Positions 17,827 to 25,086 are shown, numbered from the stretch's first letter. The stretch: DNA of 60,411 bases from a virus (IMGVR_UViG_3300009370_000029:1-60411); one strand, 5' to 3'. Program-made: numbers and translations. Notes: generated from the sequence alone by a model not told the origin.

Positions 17827-17832
17827 TATGAA

Positions 17833-18135
17833 TCATTCCTTATCCTTGTTTTGTGAATCTATATACCGTTCGACATATTCGTCGTCACGACTAAAATGCA
17901 TCAAGAGTATAGTATAGTGTACCGCCTTGAGCAAGTCAAGTCTATTGCAACCTTTTTTCTTACCAAATCGAGCAAGATACTTCATCGCATTACCTTGGCA
18001 AAAAGGTACAGCCACATCAATGGAATGTAACAAGTCTTGAATTTGAAATTCATTCCTACCAACATAATGTTCACCATAAGTCGAATGAATATAGTCTTCA
18101 ATCTCCTTTAGGATCTCAGTCTCATCATATTTCAC
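17833..18135 (-). CDS. DUF3310-like small protein
   Basis: The 100-residue protein contains FCQGNAMKYLARFGKKKGCNRLDLLKAVHYT, here split as GNAMKYLARFGKKKG and LDLLKAVHYT, the signature of the DUF3310 family found in many phages. No catalytic role is established. It overlaps the glycosyltransferase-like gene (ATGA type) and contains the gene 45 promoter in its distal half. Confidence 0.75.
   Translation of the reverse strand: MKYDETEILKEIEDYIHSTYGEHYVGRNEFQIQDLLHSIDVAVPFCQGNAMKYLARFGKKKGCNRLDLLKAVHYTILLMHFSRDDEYVERYIDSQNKDKE
17911..17939 (-). promoter_or_regulatory. Sigma70-type promoter inside the DUF3310 gene, upstream of gene 45
   Basis: On the minus strand TTGACT (17934-17939) and TATACT (17911-17916) are separated by exactly 17 bp. 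The position suits a separate early/middle start for the 45-44-62-regA operon. Confidence 0.7.
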
Positions 18136-19163
18136 TTCTTGGCAGCCTTCTTCTTTTTCTTAGATCGGCGCTTTTTCATTTCTTCTCTTCTGCGCTCGGC
18201 TCTATTTTTCATTTCCTTATCTTGAGGAGGAGGAGGAGGAAGAATAGGAATAGGAGGGCCCGCCACAGGTGGCTTTGGAATTCCAGGATTCCATTGTTGC
18301 TGCCCTGCGGCTTGTACTGCTGGTTGATTAATCATTCCCCCATGCGAGGCATTAGGCACCTGCGAAATAGCTTGCATATTTCCAGAGAAATTGAAAGTTC
18401 CCACATGGACCATATTCATCCACGGGCACATCCAAACCTTGAGACCAATATTCCTTGACCATTGACAAAACATATAATCCTCTGAAAGATAACGATTCTG
18501 GTTCGGATCAATAACCGTATCAAAATATGCAGTAATTTTCCGCGAACCATCAAAGTGTTCCGAACGATTATGGTCGGGAGTGTACAATTGGTCTGGATAT
18601 GCATCTGCCCATTTTTTAAAAGCCTGCCTCTTAATCATCATGAATCCGGTGCCGCCTTCTAACACTTCGACAGGAGTACCCAAATGAATCCTGTCTGTTC
18701 CGCCAACAGGATTAAAAACATAGTCACCCACTAACTGCTCAAGCATTCCCGGATTTTCGTCTGCAAGTCCCGCCTTTACTGCGGCAGAAATTCTCTCCCA
18801 GGCAATACACTTCTTAGGATACGGACCGCACACAATATCATGTTCGTCATTCTCGTCCTCTTCATCTGACAGAGCAGCCAGACATAAAACATCATTTGGT
18901 GCAAACGATATGTCCGAATCAATGAACATAAGATGCGTGAATCCGCTTCTTAAAAATTCATCGACCAGATAGTTCCTCGCGCGCGTGATCAAACTTTCGT
19001 TAAACAAATAAAAGAATTTCATCTCGATGCCATGATGCAATGCCATGGCCTGTAAATCAATACAAGCCTTTGCGTACATACCATGACATTGCCCACCATA
19101 CATGGGAGTGGCCACAAAGATTTTCTTCTTTCGCATCTTTTCAATAGGGACTTCAATTTTCAA
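18132..19163 (-). CDS. Glycosyltransferase-like protein (GT-A fold) with basic proline-rich tail
   Basis: The 343-residue protein starts with a Rossmann-like IFVATPMYGGQ strand and contains HLMFIDSDISF, the DxD metal/nucleotide-sugar motif of GT-A glycosyltransferases, near residue 87, followed by GGTGFMMIKRQAF. Residues from about 300 are low complexity: a proline run and then an RRREEMKKRRSKKKKKAAKK tail, probably for binding nucleic acid or a partner. Possible roles are DNA-base or surface glycosylation. Start MKIE is preceded by a structured intergenic region. Confidence 0.7.
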   Translation of the reverse strand: MKIEVPIEKMRKKKIFVATPMYGGQCHGMYAKACIDLQAMALHHGIEMKFFYLFNESLITRARNYLVDEFLRSGFTHLMFIDSDISFAPNDVLCLAALSDEEDENDEHDIVCGPYPKKCIAWERISAAVKAGLADENPGMLEQLVGDYVFNPVGGTDRIHLGTPVEVLEGGTGFMMIKRQAFKKWADAYPDQLYTPDHNRSEHFDGSRKITAYFDTVIDPNQNRYLSEDYMFCQWSRNIGLKVWMCPWMNMVHVGTFNFSGNMQAISQVPNASHGGMINQPAVQAAGQQQWNPGIPKPPVAGPPIPILPPPPPQDKEMKNRAERRREEMKKRRSKKKKKAAKK

Positions 19164-19190
19164 TTCACAAATTCCTTATATAAAAATAGA

Positions 19191-19263
19191 GGAGAGGCGG
19201 CTCGCCTTATTGGGGGGTGAGAGGTATGGGTAGCAATTGCTGCCCATGGCTCACCGCCTCTCC
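19191..19263. repeat. Nested inverted repeats upstream of the glycosyltransferase gene
   Basis: An outer 10-bp stem GGAGAGGCGG/CCGCCTCTCC (19191-19200 and 19254-19263) encloses a hairpin ATGGG.AGCAATTGCT.CCCAT (19226-19247). On the minus strand the outer arm is followed by TCTATTTTTATA, so it could act as a terminator or attenuator between the 19311-19694 gene and the glycosyltransferase gene. The rest of 19164-19310 holds no gene. Confidence 0.55.
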
Positions 19264-19310
19264 AAAAAACACTCTCATAGTATATATGCTACTAAAACAA
19301 AAGATCCTAA

Positions 19311-19694
19311 TTAAAATGGCACTTCGTATAGATGCGAAGCCTTTTCTACTTCAAACTCAAGGTCTTCTTCTCGCGCAATGGCAAAATCTGCAATACTGTC
19401 AATTCGGAAAGACCGCCAGTCTGCTTTTTCCACATCAAACACGGATAGGACACTCAGGTTCTTCTCTCGTTTGGTGGCAGTTTCTGTATAATAATCCTTA
19501 TGCTCAGGAATGAATTCATTCTGGAGAGTACAATACATATCTCTCAGCGTTCCATCTTTCTTGGTAAACGTAACTTTCAGAATATCCACCTGAAGCATAT
19601 CCTTAATATAGTTACGTTTCTTTTCTGGCTTTAGCCCGTGATAATACTCGTTCATACAACTATTCAAATACTCGTCCTCTTCTTTGGCGTCCAT
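19311..19694 (-). CDS. DUF2693-like protein
   Basis: The 127-residue protein contains VTFTKKDGTLRDMYCTL and SVFDVEKADWRSFRIDSIADF, the hallmark of a family (DUF2693) seen in many T4-like phages. The small beta-barrel appearance suggests a nucleic-acid-binding fold, but no function is established. It has its own consensus promoter, so it is probably an early gene. Confidence 0.75.
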   Translation of the reverse strand: MDAKEEDEYLNSCMNEYYHGLKPEKKRNYIKDMLQVDILKVTFTKKDGTLRDMYCTLQNEFIPEHKDYYTETATKREKNLSVLSVFDVEKADWRSFRIDSIADFAIAREEDLEFEVEKASHLYEVPF

Positions 19695-19721
19695 TATAGA
19701 TACTCCTTTTATTCATCTTAT

Positions 19722-19750
19722 AATATACAACACCAGACACTAAGTGTCAA
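19722..19750 (-). promoter_or_regulatory. Sigma70-type promoter for the DUF2693-like gene
   Basis: TTGACA (19745-19750) and TATATT (19722-19727) are separated by 17 bp on the minus strand, followed by an AAAGGAG ribosome site before the ATG at 19694. Confidence 0.75.
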
Positions 19751-19771
19751 GTGCATAACACAAAAAACCAA

Positions 19772-20203
19772 CTACGCCTCAATGGCATAATTGGTTTCAT
19801 CTTTATCGTCCCTATAGACACTCTCGACTTCGATATTGCTAATGGCACGCGCAGCCTTTTCGCCGTACTTTTCTTCTACCTGTTCCTCAATAATCTTCTT
19901 TGCGGCACTTTCAAAAAGGGAAACTTCAACCTGAGTGAGACGATAATCGCCTTTGTGCTTGCAGTTCATGCACTCGATGGATAATACATTGGTGGACGCA
20001 TTACCCATTCTGTCCTTGAAGTTAAAGGCGTTTGGGTTCTTGCTCTCGCATTTAGAGCATATGATTTTCTTTCCAATAATCTTTCGCCAAATCTTACTAT
20101 TACTAGTCGCCCGGGCGACGGAACGCTCTAACGAAGTCTTGCCGGTGCCGTGCGTTGTTTTAGGTTTAGACGGTGGATCTATTTCGTGATATTCGTCATG
20201 CAT
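19772..20203 (-). CDS. Zinc-ribbon protein, array member 1
   Basis: The 143-residue protein has CSKC near residue 48 and IECMNCKHKGDYRL near residue 77, a two-knuckle zinc ribbon whose second half (CxxCxHxG) matches the paralogues at 21092, 22236, 22809 and 23207. The N-terminus is basic and the C-terminal third is an acidic helix. It is the promoter-distal member of the array (the operon reads from 25 kb down to 19.8 kb). The function is unknown; nucleic-acid or protein binding is the usual role of such ribbons. Confidence 0.65.
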   Translation of the reverse strand: MHDEYHEIDPPSKPKTTHGTGKTSLERSVARATSNSKIWRKIIGKKIICSKCESKNPNAFNFKDRMGNASTNVLSIECMNCKHKGDYRLTQVEVSLFESAAKKIIEEQVEEKYGEKAARAISNIEVESVYRDDKDETNYAIEA

Positions 20204-20211
20204 TTCTACTA

Positions 20212-20400
20212 TTAACTCCTTCTAAGAGACCTCTGCCTCGTTTTACAAAACGGGCAATTAAATGTCAGGACATCCCGTTCAAATATGTCTGATTCGATGT
20301 CCAAGGTTTCTACCTTCTCTTCGCGAATCCAATCCTGACATTTTTTACACCTCACCAATATGGGAGGCACATATACATCATTGTCAATATCAATAGGCAT
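20212..20400 (-). CDS. Zinc-ribbon protein, array member 2
   Basis: The 62-residue protein consists of two CxxC pairs (VRCKKCQDWI near residue 18 and FNCPFCKTRQ near residue 49) joined by an acidic loop, ending in a basic RRS tail. It is essentially a free zinc ribbon. Its ATG overlaps the end of the 39-residue membrane gene, so translation is coupled. Confidence 0.65.
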   Translation of the reverse strand: MPIDIDNDVYVPPILVRCKKCQDWIREEKVETLDIESDIFERDVLTFNCPFCKTRQRSLRRS

Positions 20401-20509
20401 TCAAAATTGCCTCAATGCCCACTCCAATAGTGGTGACTGCAAACACGGTACAGATAATAACACCGAGATAAACAAAAAGGGTAAAGGTTGTTCTATAGGG
20501 GAATCTCAT
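20390..20509 (-). CDS. 39-residue single-pass membrane protein
   Basis: This short gene encodes MRFPYRTTFTLFVYLGVIIC followed by TVFAVTTIGVGIEAILNAY, a positively charged start and one hydrophobic helix, so N-in orientation is expected. A strong AAGGAGAG ribosome site lies 5 nt upstream. It overlaps both neighbours (ATGA with the gene before, 11 nt with the gene after), which supports a real coupled gene. Confidence 0.65.
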   Translation of the reverse strand: MRFPYRTTFTLFVYLGVIICTVFAVTTIGVGIEAILNAY

Positions 20510-20730
20510 CGATACTCTCCTTTCTTTGACGACAAAGGAATGTTAATGGCTGGCACAGAAAGGTCGCCTACTTCGCCATCATTAACTTCTCGAATTTCTA
20601 CATTCAGGTTCTTCTTTGTCATTTCAACAACAATGACAAACTCATCCTCTACACGAAAAATATTCACATAGGGAAGTTCGTCAAGTGCCTGCCGACCAAG
20701 CACTTCTTCAAAATCAATCACATCACCCAC
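20506..20730 (-). CDS. Small hypothetical protein
   Basis: The 74-residue acidic protein begins MGDVIDFEEVLGRQALDELP and has a central beta-strand pair (FVIVVEM, NLNVEIREV). There is no cysteine pair, unlike its neighbours, and no recognised family. It abuts the gene on either side by 1-4 nt overlap, so it belongs to the same operon. Confidence 0.55.
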   Translation of the reverse strand: MGDVIDFEEVLGRQALDELPYVNIFRVEDEFVIVVEMTKKNLNVEIREVNDGEVGDLSVPAINIPLSSKKGEYR

Positions 20731-21095
20731 TACTGCGTTCCCCTTCCATCCTGTTCTTCGGGAATTGAAATAATCGCATCCACAACATCATCAAACTCAG
20801 GATCCACAATCAGACTCTCGATATTCCGATGAATAAACGAAAGGGCTGCATCCATTTCCTGCGCCAGAGTGTACAAATCTTCGCCATGCCCATGAGTGCT
20901 ATTAGCCAGATCCACCATTGCCTTCCAAACCTTTTCGGCCGGCTCCATGATTTCGTCTACTACTGTCTTTTTTTCTTCTGTCATTAGTGTATTGTATTCT
21001 CCACACATAAAACATTTGACGATAGGAAGGATACCAACATCTCCGTGTTTGGTTTCCTTGTCACACAGTTTACATAAAATAATAACGGGTTTCAT
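20730..21095 (-). CDS. Zinc-ribbon protein with helical tail, array member 3
   Basis: The 121-residue protein has ILCKLCDKETKHG at residue 8 and VKCFMCGEYN near residue 27, a compact N-terminal zinc ribbon, then an acidic mostly helical domain. Its ATG overlaps the preceding gene's TGA. The ribbon is closer spaced than in the main paralogue group, so it may be a separate lineage. Confidence 0.6.
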   Translation of the reverse strand: MKPVIILCKLCDKETKHGDVGILPIVKCFMCGEYNTLMTEEKKTVVDEIMEPAEKVWKAMVDLANSTHGHGEDLYTLAQEMDAALSFIHRNIESLIVDPEFDDVVDAIISIPEEQDGRGTQ

Positions 21096-21454
21096 TTTTT
21101 TACCTTATATGTTTTGATTGAATGTCCTGGAATCAATGGATTAGGACGAAGCACGATTCTTCCTTCATGCCCACAATGGCAAGCCAGTTCAACAGTTAGT
21201 TTTGAAGGATCCGTCAAACTATCTATAGTCGCCGGAGGTGACACCTCGACAGCACCCGACGGTTCCGACACCCAGCCCAATTTAATTGTCATTAACTCCA
21301 TATCAGCAGCCGTTTGATAGCTTGCACAGCAGGTTGTGCAGGTCATTTTCTTCTCCAGAAGGATGGACTTCACCAAGATGTCACGGTTCTCTTCCGGAGT
21401 CCCTATAACCCCCTGTAGGGTCTCAAAATAGTCTTTACTGGACATACTCTCCAT
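21092..21454 (-). CDS. Zinc-ribbon protein, array member 4 (core paralogue)
   Basis: The 120-residue protein shows the core pattern of the array: hydrophobic helix, KMTCTTCCAS near residue 37, a 50-residue middle, and LACHCGHEGRIVLRPNPLIPG near residue 96 (given here in parts: LACHCGHEG, RPNPLIPG). The CGH.G...NPL block recurs in members at 22809, 23207 and 23909. One of the second-pair cysteines is displaced (ACHCG), so metal geometry may differ. Confidence 0.65.
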   Translation of the reverse strand: MESMSSKDYFETLQGVIGTPEENRDILVKSILLEKKMTCTTCCASYQTAADMELMTIKLGWVSEPSGAVEVSPPATIDSLTDPSKLTVELACHCGHEGRIVLRPNPLIPGHSIKTYKVKK

Positions 21455-21547
21455 TCTTCTAAGTGCTTGATTTTAAAGGGTTTTCATGCCTTGGAGGATG
21501 CTCTCTCCAGGCACTTGTTCCGATACGCGATCTAAGCCCCGTAGGGC

Positions 21548-21775
21548 TCAGGAAGCCGCCCTACGCGCCGCAGAGCGCGCCCGTGAGGTCTCCCGCTCGC
21601 CGCGGGAGCGAGCGACCCGCAGGGAGGCTGTCATCACCGCGAGCGTTTTGGCGTCCGTGATATCCAGGAACAGACTCGTCAACTCAGCCGAGTCCAGATT
21701 CTCCAATTCTTGCCGGGCTGCGGACCGGGCCCGCTTCGCTTCCATAGTGAGTTTCTTACCTACATTCACATCCAT
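21548..21775 (-). CDS. Small helical, Arg/Ala-rich protein
   Basis: The 75-residue protein begins MDVNVGKKLTMEAKRARSAA and is almost entirely helical, rich in Ala, Arg and Glu. The gene is much more GC-rich than most of the window. It starts 3 nt after the stop of the membrane protein gene. The high GC produces long open frames on the other strand, so support comes mainly from tight packing in the operon. The function is unknown. Confidence 0.45.
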   Translation of the reverse strand: MDVNVGKKLTMEAKRARSAARQELENLDSAELTSLFLDITDAKTLAVMTASLRVARSRGERETSRARSAARRAAS

Positions 21776-21778
21776 TTT

Positions 21779-22030
21779 CTATTCCTCCTCTTCCTCTTCC
21801 TGTTCGTGCGCGACCAACTCTAGACCGTATCCATTCACGGCCTTGTACGCCAACCGTTCACACAATTCGTCCTTCCGTTCTGGACGAAGGAAGGCATAAA
21901 TGATTGCAAGAAAAACGACAATCCACACAGCCACAAATGCAGCCTTTGTGGGACCTACTGCCACGGTCAACCAAATCCAGAACATCCATTCCGGGATCGC
22001 CAGGGCTAGTTTGGGTGCTACTCTTTTCAC
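21779..22030 (-). CDS. Membrane protein with two hydrophobic segments and acidic tail
   Basis: I start this gene at GTG 22030, 7 nt after an AGGAG site; longer frames would run through the upstream gene. The 83-residue protein has hydrophobic segments at about 8-25 and 30-48 (FVAVWIVVFLAIIYAFL) and ends in a run of glutamates. It is probably an inner-membrane protein. No family is recognised. Confidence 0.55.
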   Translation of the reverse strand: MKRVAPKLALAIPEWMFWIWLTVAVGPTKAAFVAVWIVVFLAIIYAFLRPERKDELCERLAYKAVNGYGLELVAHEQEEEEEE

Positions 22031-22041
22031 TATGTGTTCTC

Positions 22042-22236
22042 CTAAATGTGATACTTCTTGGACGTAGAAATCCGAGACTTTCGCGTCGTCTTTTGGCGAG
22101 GGCCCTTCTTGGACTTCGCCGTAACAGGGGTTCCATAATGCTGCGGAAATCCCCCAGGGCGGCAATGTGTAATCTCGCCCCCGCGCGCGAGGAACTCCTC
22201 TACCGTTTCCAATTTGATTTCGTTTTCTTCGGACAT
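22042..22236 (-). CDS. Small protein with basic C-terminus
   Basis: The 64-residue protein has an acidic first half (MSEENEIKLETVEEFLARGG) and a strongly basic second half (KSKKGPRQKTTRKSRISTSKK). EFLARGG..TxC is reminiscent of short phage/plasmid peptides of unknown role. It touches the zinc-ribbon gene before it by one base and the membrane gene follows after an AGGAG site. Confidence 0.55.
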   Translation of the reverse strand: MSEENEIKLETVEEFLARGGEITHCRPGGFPQHYGTPVTAKSKKGPRQKTTRKSRISTSKKYHI

Positions 22237-22805
22237 TATTTAGTTTTCTCCTTTTGTGTTTGCTTCAGCCATTTCTCACCAAGGATGGCTTTCTGATGCG
22301 GCCATCCGCTCACCCCAGGCTTACCCTTCATATAAACAACTCTACCAAGATGCCCGCAACTGTGGCACCTCACAGTTGTATTCAATTCATGACCTAGAGT
22401 ATACAACCTTTCTACGTTCATGTCAAGTCTATTCTGTTCAATTTCAAAAACTTTCTTGAAATTGGCAGGGCTCCGAATTTCCCTGAGCATCCTAATCATT
22501 CTAGGCAATCTGATCTGCTCAAATCCCATGGCTGCCACCATGTGAAAGAAACAATGATGCGCGTCATTGATCCCCCCGGCAATGAGATCCCCTTCCATGT
22601 ATGTGGAGGCCGAAATGGTTTTTTCTCTCTTATGGAAACCCTCGGCAAACCATTTCTGCTCATTCATGCCACACTTGCCACACTTGACCTTTTCCCGTAG
22701 GGTCATGCGGATCGTCAGCCCCACGGTCATGGCCGTGTTGTCTGTTCTCTCTTTTTTTTCTGTCATTGGTTTCCACCCCTTAATTCTCTCGCCCCGCGGC
22801 CGCAT
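22236..22805 (-). CDS. Zinc-ribbon protein, array member 5 (core paralogue)
   Basis: The protein has VKCGKCGMNEQKW near residue 41, a long helical middle and VRCHSCGHLGRVVY near residue 160. This is the CxxCG...CxxCGHxG pattern of the array with a larger insert between the pairs. The 5' end is uncertain: ATG 22805 has GGAAG 8 nt upstream, while ATG 22766 (MTEKKERTDNTAM) has AAGGGGTGG upstream and would give 176 residues. The middle contains LRMIRMLREIRS-type helices that could dimerise. Confidence 0.65.
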   Translation of the reverse strand: MRPRGERIKGWKPMTEKKERTDNTAMTVGLTIRMTLREKVKCGKCGMNEQKWFAEGFHKREKTISASTYMEGDLIAGGINDAHHCFFHMVAAMGFEQIRLPRMIRMLREIRSPANFKKVFEIEQNRLDMNVERLYTLGHELNTTVRCHSCGHLGRVVYMKGKPGVSGWPHQKAILGEKWLKQTQKEKTK

Positions 22806-22808
22806 CTA

Positions 22809-23207
22809 TTAATCTTCCGCGCTCATGAAATCCCTGAACCAGTAGCACAGCATCTCTTCGTCTGTGTACATATTCTCATCCCCGGGCTGATAGTAGGGCT
22901 GATTGGTTGCAATAAGAAAAGGATTCGACTTGATACGAAAATTTCCGACATGCCGACAAAACCCACAGAGCAACTGGAGTGTGATACCTTCGGGTTCGTC
23001 ATATCCCATCCAACTCTGGATCGAAAGTTGTGATTTGATTTTGTACTCGGTAGTATAGCATTTGCCGCATTGTGAACACTTGGATTTCAACAGAAAATCA
23101 TACACCAAGCTCTTGCGTTCGTAATACTCAGGCCCGCGCGAAGCTTCGCCGCCGTGCGGCTTTTCGTCCAGAATACTAATTCCGCCCATAGATTTACTCA
23201 CCTTCAT
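22809..23207 (-). CDS. Zinc-ribbon protein, array member 6 (core paralogue)
   Basis: The 132-residue protein has FLLKSKCSQCGKCY near residue 46 and LLCGFCRHVGNFRIKSNPFL near residue 85. The spacing and the final NPF block match members at 21092, 23207 and 23909. The ATG at 23207 overlaps the preceding stop (TGATG); an upstream in-frame TTG is less likely. A binding role for nucleic acid or host protein is only inferred. Confidence 0.7.
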   Translation of the reverse strand: MKVSKSMGGISILDEKPHGGEASRGPEYYERKSLVYDFLLKSKCSQCGKCYTTEYKIKSQLSIQSWMGYDEPEGITLQLLCGFCRHVGNFRIKSNPFLIATNQPYYQPGDENMYTDEEMLCYWFRDFMSAED

Positions 23208-23536
23208 CAAGCGCCTCGCACCTTCAACGGGTTATCCGGAAACTGATAGATTCCGCCATGCCCACACATTCTACAATCCAGGTCGACGCTCAACTGGTCT
23301 CCATCGCCGCCAATCCATCGTGTCACAACCAACTGGTCCCATAGCATCATGTTCGACGGAGCAGGAATCAACTTGTGCCCACATTGCGAACACACAACCT
23401 TGCCGACGAGCAATCCTAGAACGATGTTCTGGCGATATACTTCCTGGCGCGACCAATTCTCCGAGTGAAGTCTTTTGGGCATATCAACGAGCCTTCGATA
23501 GGGGTTAGGATACATAGGGTATTTCAATTCTTCCAT
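23207..23536 (-). CDS. Zinc-ribbon protein, array member 7 (core paralogue)
   Basis: From ATG 23536, which has GGGAG about 8 nt upstream, the protein is 109 residues. It has GKVVCSQCGHKL near residue 49 and LDCRMCGHGGIYQFPDNPLK near residue 90, the clearest form of the array consensus. A longer frame upstream is rejected because it would cover the micro-ORF at 23541. It overlaps the next gene by TGATG. Confidence 0.7.
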   Translation of the reverse strand: MEELKYPMYPNPYRRLVDMPKRLHSENWSRQEVYRQNIVLGLLVGKVVCSQCGHKLIPAPSNMMLWDQLVVTRWIGGDGDQLSVDLDCRMCGHGGIYQFPDNPLKVRGA

Positions 23537-23540
23537 GGTG

Positions 23541-23621
23541 TCACTCCCAATACATAAACAGAAAATAAGCCAGCCAACCGCCGACCCCAAAACCGACACA
23601 AAATCCGAGAAAAAACATCAT
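23541..23621 (-). CDS. 26-residue membrane micro-protein
   Basis: The frame MMFFLGFCVGFGVGGWLAYF followed by LFMYWE is a single hydrophobic helix with glycine zipper-like spacing. Its ATG overlaps the stop of the gene before (TAATG), so it could be translated by coupling; there is no independent strong ribosome site. It fills the only gap in this part of the operon. It could be a spurious frame. Confidence 0.4.
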   Translation of the reverse strand: MMFFLGFCVGFGVGGWLAYFLFMYWE

Positions 23622-23905
23622 TATGCCGTCACCAAAGATGCTTCGATGTTCCGGCTTCTACATTTCGAGCAACCGAGCGGCTTCGGAATCCCCGAATTCT
23701 GGGTGTACACCTTTTTACAGGTGTTGCAGTTGACCCGATAGAAAACGGTTTTTGTTCCGTCTGCATTGGCTAGCAGATTCATCCGAAGAGTGTGGATTGC
23801 AATATCCAAATCTTGCGTCAGAGTAAAATTGGTGGAGAACATGTTCATCTTCCGAAGAAGGTCCTCCATCTCTGCCAGTAGCGTGTTGACTGTGGTTTCG
23901 TCCAT
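23621..23905 (-). CDS. Zinc-ribbon protein, array member 8
   Basis: The 94-residue protein has an N-terminal amphipathic helix with leucines and a C-terminal ribbon VNCNTCKKVYTQ (residue 69) and LGCSKCRSRN (near 79-88). The knuckles are close together, like a rubredoxin-type zinc ribbon, and unlike the long-spacer core group. It is spaced 3 nt from the upstream member. Confidence 0.6.
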   Translation of the reverse strand: MDETTVNTLLAEMEDLLRKMNMFSTNFTLTQDLDIAIHTLRMNLLANADGTKTVFYRVNCNTCKKVYTQNSGIPKPLGCSKCRSRNIEASLVTA

Positions 23906-23908
23906 TTC

Positions 23909-24382
23909 TTATTCACCATCCTTTACAATCTGATAGGTGCCAATGTTCTGTTCAAAAAAATCGCTGTCGCCCATGAGGGGATCCGGACGGATTTGCAAAT
24001 TCCCAGTCCGCTGGCATTCAAGAGTTTTGCAAACCAAAGTGACATCCAGCATGAAACCTTTTCCATTCCCGAAGATGTTCTCATCCTCGCCGCGGTCCTC
24101 GTACTGGACCCAGGACTTGACCCACACCGTATCGGAAGCTCTCTCTCCCCATGCGCGTGCGGGATGCCATTCGTTCTTTTCATGTGCACCGCAACCTGTG
24201 CACCTGACGCGCCCATGAAGGAGACGATAGACGCGACCCTCGGCCACATGGACGGACTGCCCTGTTCCAGAAGTCCGCATTTTCACACCAGGCTTATCTC
24301 GCCAATTCTTGCTATTCGCCACGAATTCCTTTGCCGCACCGGGGTCTCGCACCCAATTCTTTTTCGGTTCCGTCGTCATCAT
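23909..24382 (-). CDS. Zinc-ribbon protein, array member 9 (core paralogue)
   Basis: From the ATG pair at 24382/24379, after a GGAGGAG ribosome site, the protein is 157 residues. It has GRVRCTGCGAHEK near residue 63 and LVCKTLECQRTGNLQIRPDP near residue 122. The second pair is CxxxxC rather than CxxC, a variation on the array theme, followed by the same ..N..P(D/N)PL block. The first knuckle sits in the same context (LLHGRVRC) as in member 7 (LLVGKVVC). Confidence 0.65.
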   Translation of the reverse strand: MMTTEPKKNWVRDPGAAKEFVANSKNWRDKPGVKMRTSGTGQSVHVAEGRVYRLLHGRVRCTGCGAHEKNEWHPARAWGERASDTVWVKSWVQYEDRGEDENIFGNGKGFMLDVTLVCKTLECQRTGNLQIRPDPLMGDSDFFEQNIGTYQIVKDGE

Positions 24383-24387
24383 TATTA

Positions 24388-24705
24388 TTACTCCTCCTCC
24401 TGAAATGTCCCGCCACACTCACAGCAGAGCGCACACCTCAGACAAATTTCACAAATCCCATCGGGGTCGGATTCGTTTCCGCCGCACCGCCGACAATGGA
24501 TGCAGAATTCCGTCTCCAGGCAGATATTCTTTCTGCTCAGACACTCCGGGTTTGTCTTCCAGGGGCGAATCCCAGCCTGGCTGAGAGCCTCGTCGATGAT
24601 GCCCATTTCCTCGCTCCCCGAGGGAACCATTTCACGGATCTCCAGCAGAGCCTCTGCAAGGAACCCATAGTTGTTGCTGTTTTGGTTTCTCATTCTATTT
24701 CTCAT
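24388..24705 (-). CDS. Cysteine-rich zinc-ribbon protein, array member 10
   Basis: The 105-residue protein ends with a dense cysteine block: CIHCRRCGG, then CEICLRCALCCECGG, giving at least two possible zinc sites. The N-terminal 60 residues are helical and acidic. Its last codons (GAG repeats) also supply the GGAGGAG ribosome site for the next gene. The function is unknown. Confidence 0.6.
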   Translation of the reverse strand: MRNRMRNQNSNNYGFLAEALLEIREMVPSGSEEMGIIDEALSQAGIRPWKTNPECLSRKNICLETEFCIHCRRCGGNESDPDGICEICLRCALCCECGGTFQEEE

Positions 24706-24714
24706 ATAAGATCT

Positions 24715-25086
24715 TCATCCTCCCATAATCAAGGGCTGCAAATAATGTGCAAGATGGGAATTCCGCAACTTGCAGAGCGCGCGGCGTTCCCAGTAACTAA
24801 CCATGCTATCCGACTTTCCAAGGATTTCCCCAACTTTCTTTTGGGTCATGCCCTCGAAAAAACGCATCCTGATGATTTTCTCTTCGTCATACGGAAGCAA
24901 CAGGATCATATCCTCGATTCCAGAAACCATTGCTTCTTCGTCGTAGTCCTTGTACACCGTTTCCTCGGGAATGACATAATCATTCAGGACCGTCCGAGAA
25001 TACTCGGCAAAAAGATTCTCTTCCTTGGTGGTGGTGAAAGGATTCTGTTGCAACTGAATCAATCGTCGTGCCAATTTGGAATTCAT
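24715..25086 (-). CDS. Sigma-region-4-like helix-turn-helix regulator
   Basis: The 123-residue protein contains YDEEKIIRMRFFEGMTQKKV followed by GEILGKSDSMVSYWERRALC, which reads as sigma-70 region 4 or a LuxR/ArpU-type helix-turn-helix (recognition helix near residues 95-108). No region 2 is present, so it is unlikely to be a full sigma factor. It may bind -35-like DNA or contact RNA polymerase. It heads the zinc-ribbon operon, which makes it a candidate regulator of that set. Confidence 0.7.
   Translation of the reverse strand: MNSKLARRLIQLQQNPFTTTKEENLFAEYSRTVLNDYVIPEETVYKDYDEEAMVSGIEDMILLLPYDEEKIIRMRFFEGMTQKKVGEILGKSDSMVSYWERRALCKLRNSHLAHYLQPLIMGG

Noticed and set aside
19191-19263. tRNA-like fold between 19.2 and 19.3 kb
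   Set aside because: The stems do not give a cloverleaf with proper arm lengths, and T-loop and anticodon consensus are missing.
21486-21899. 137-codon plus-strand frame over the GC-rich patch
   Set aside because: It is antisense to two small operon genes and is explained by local GC bias.
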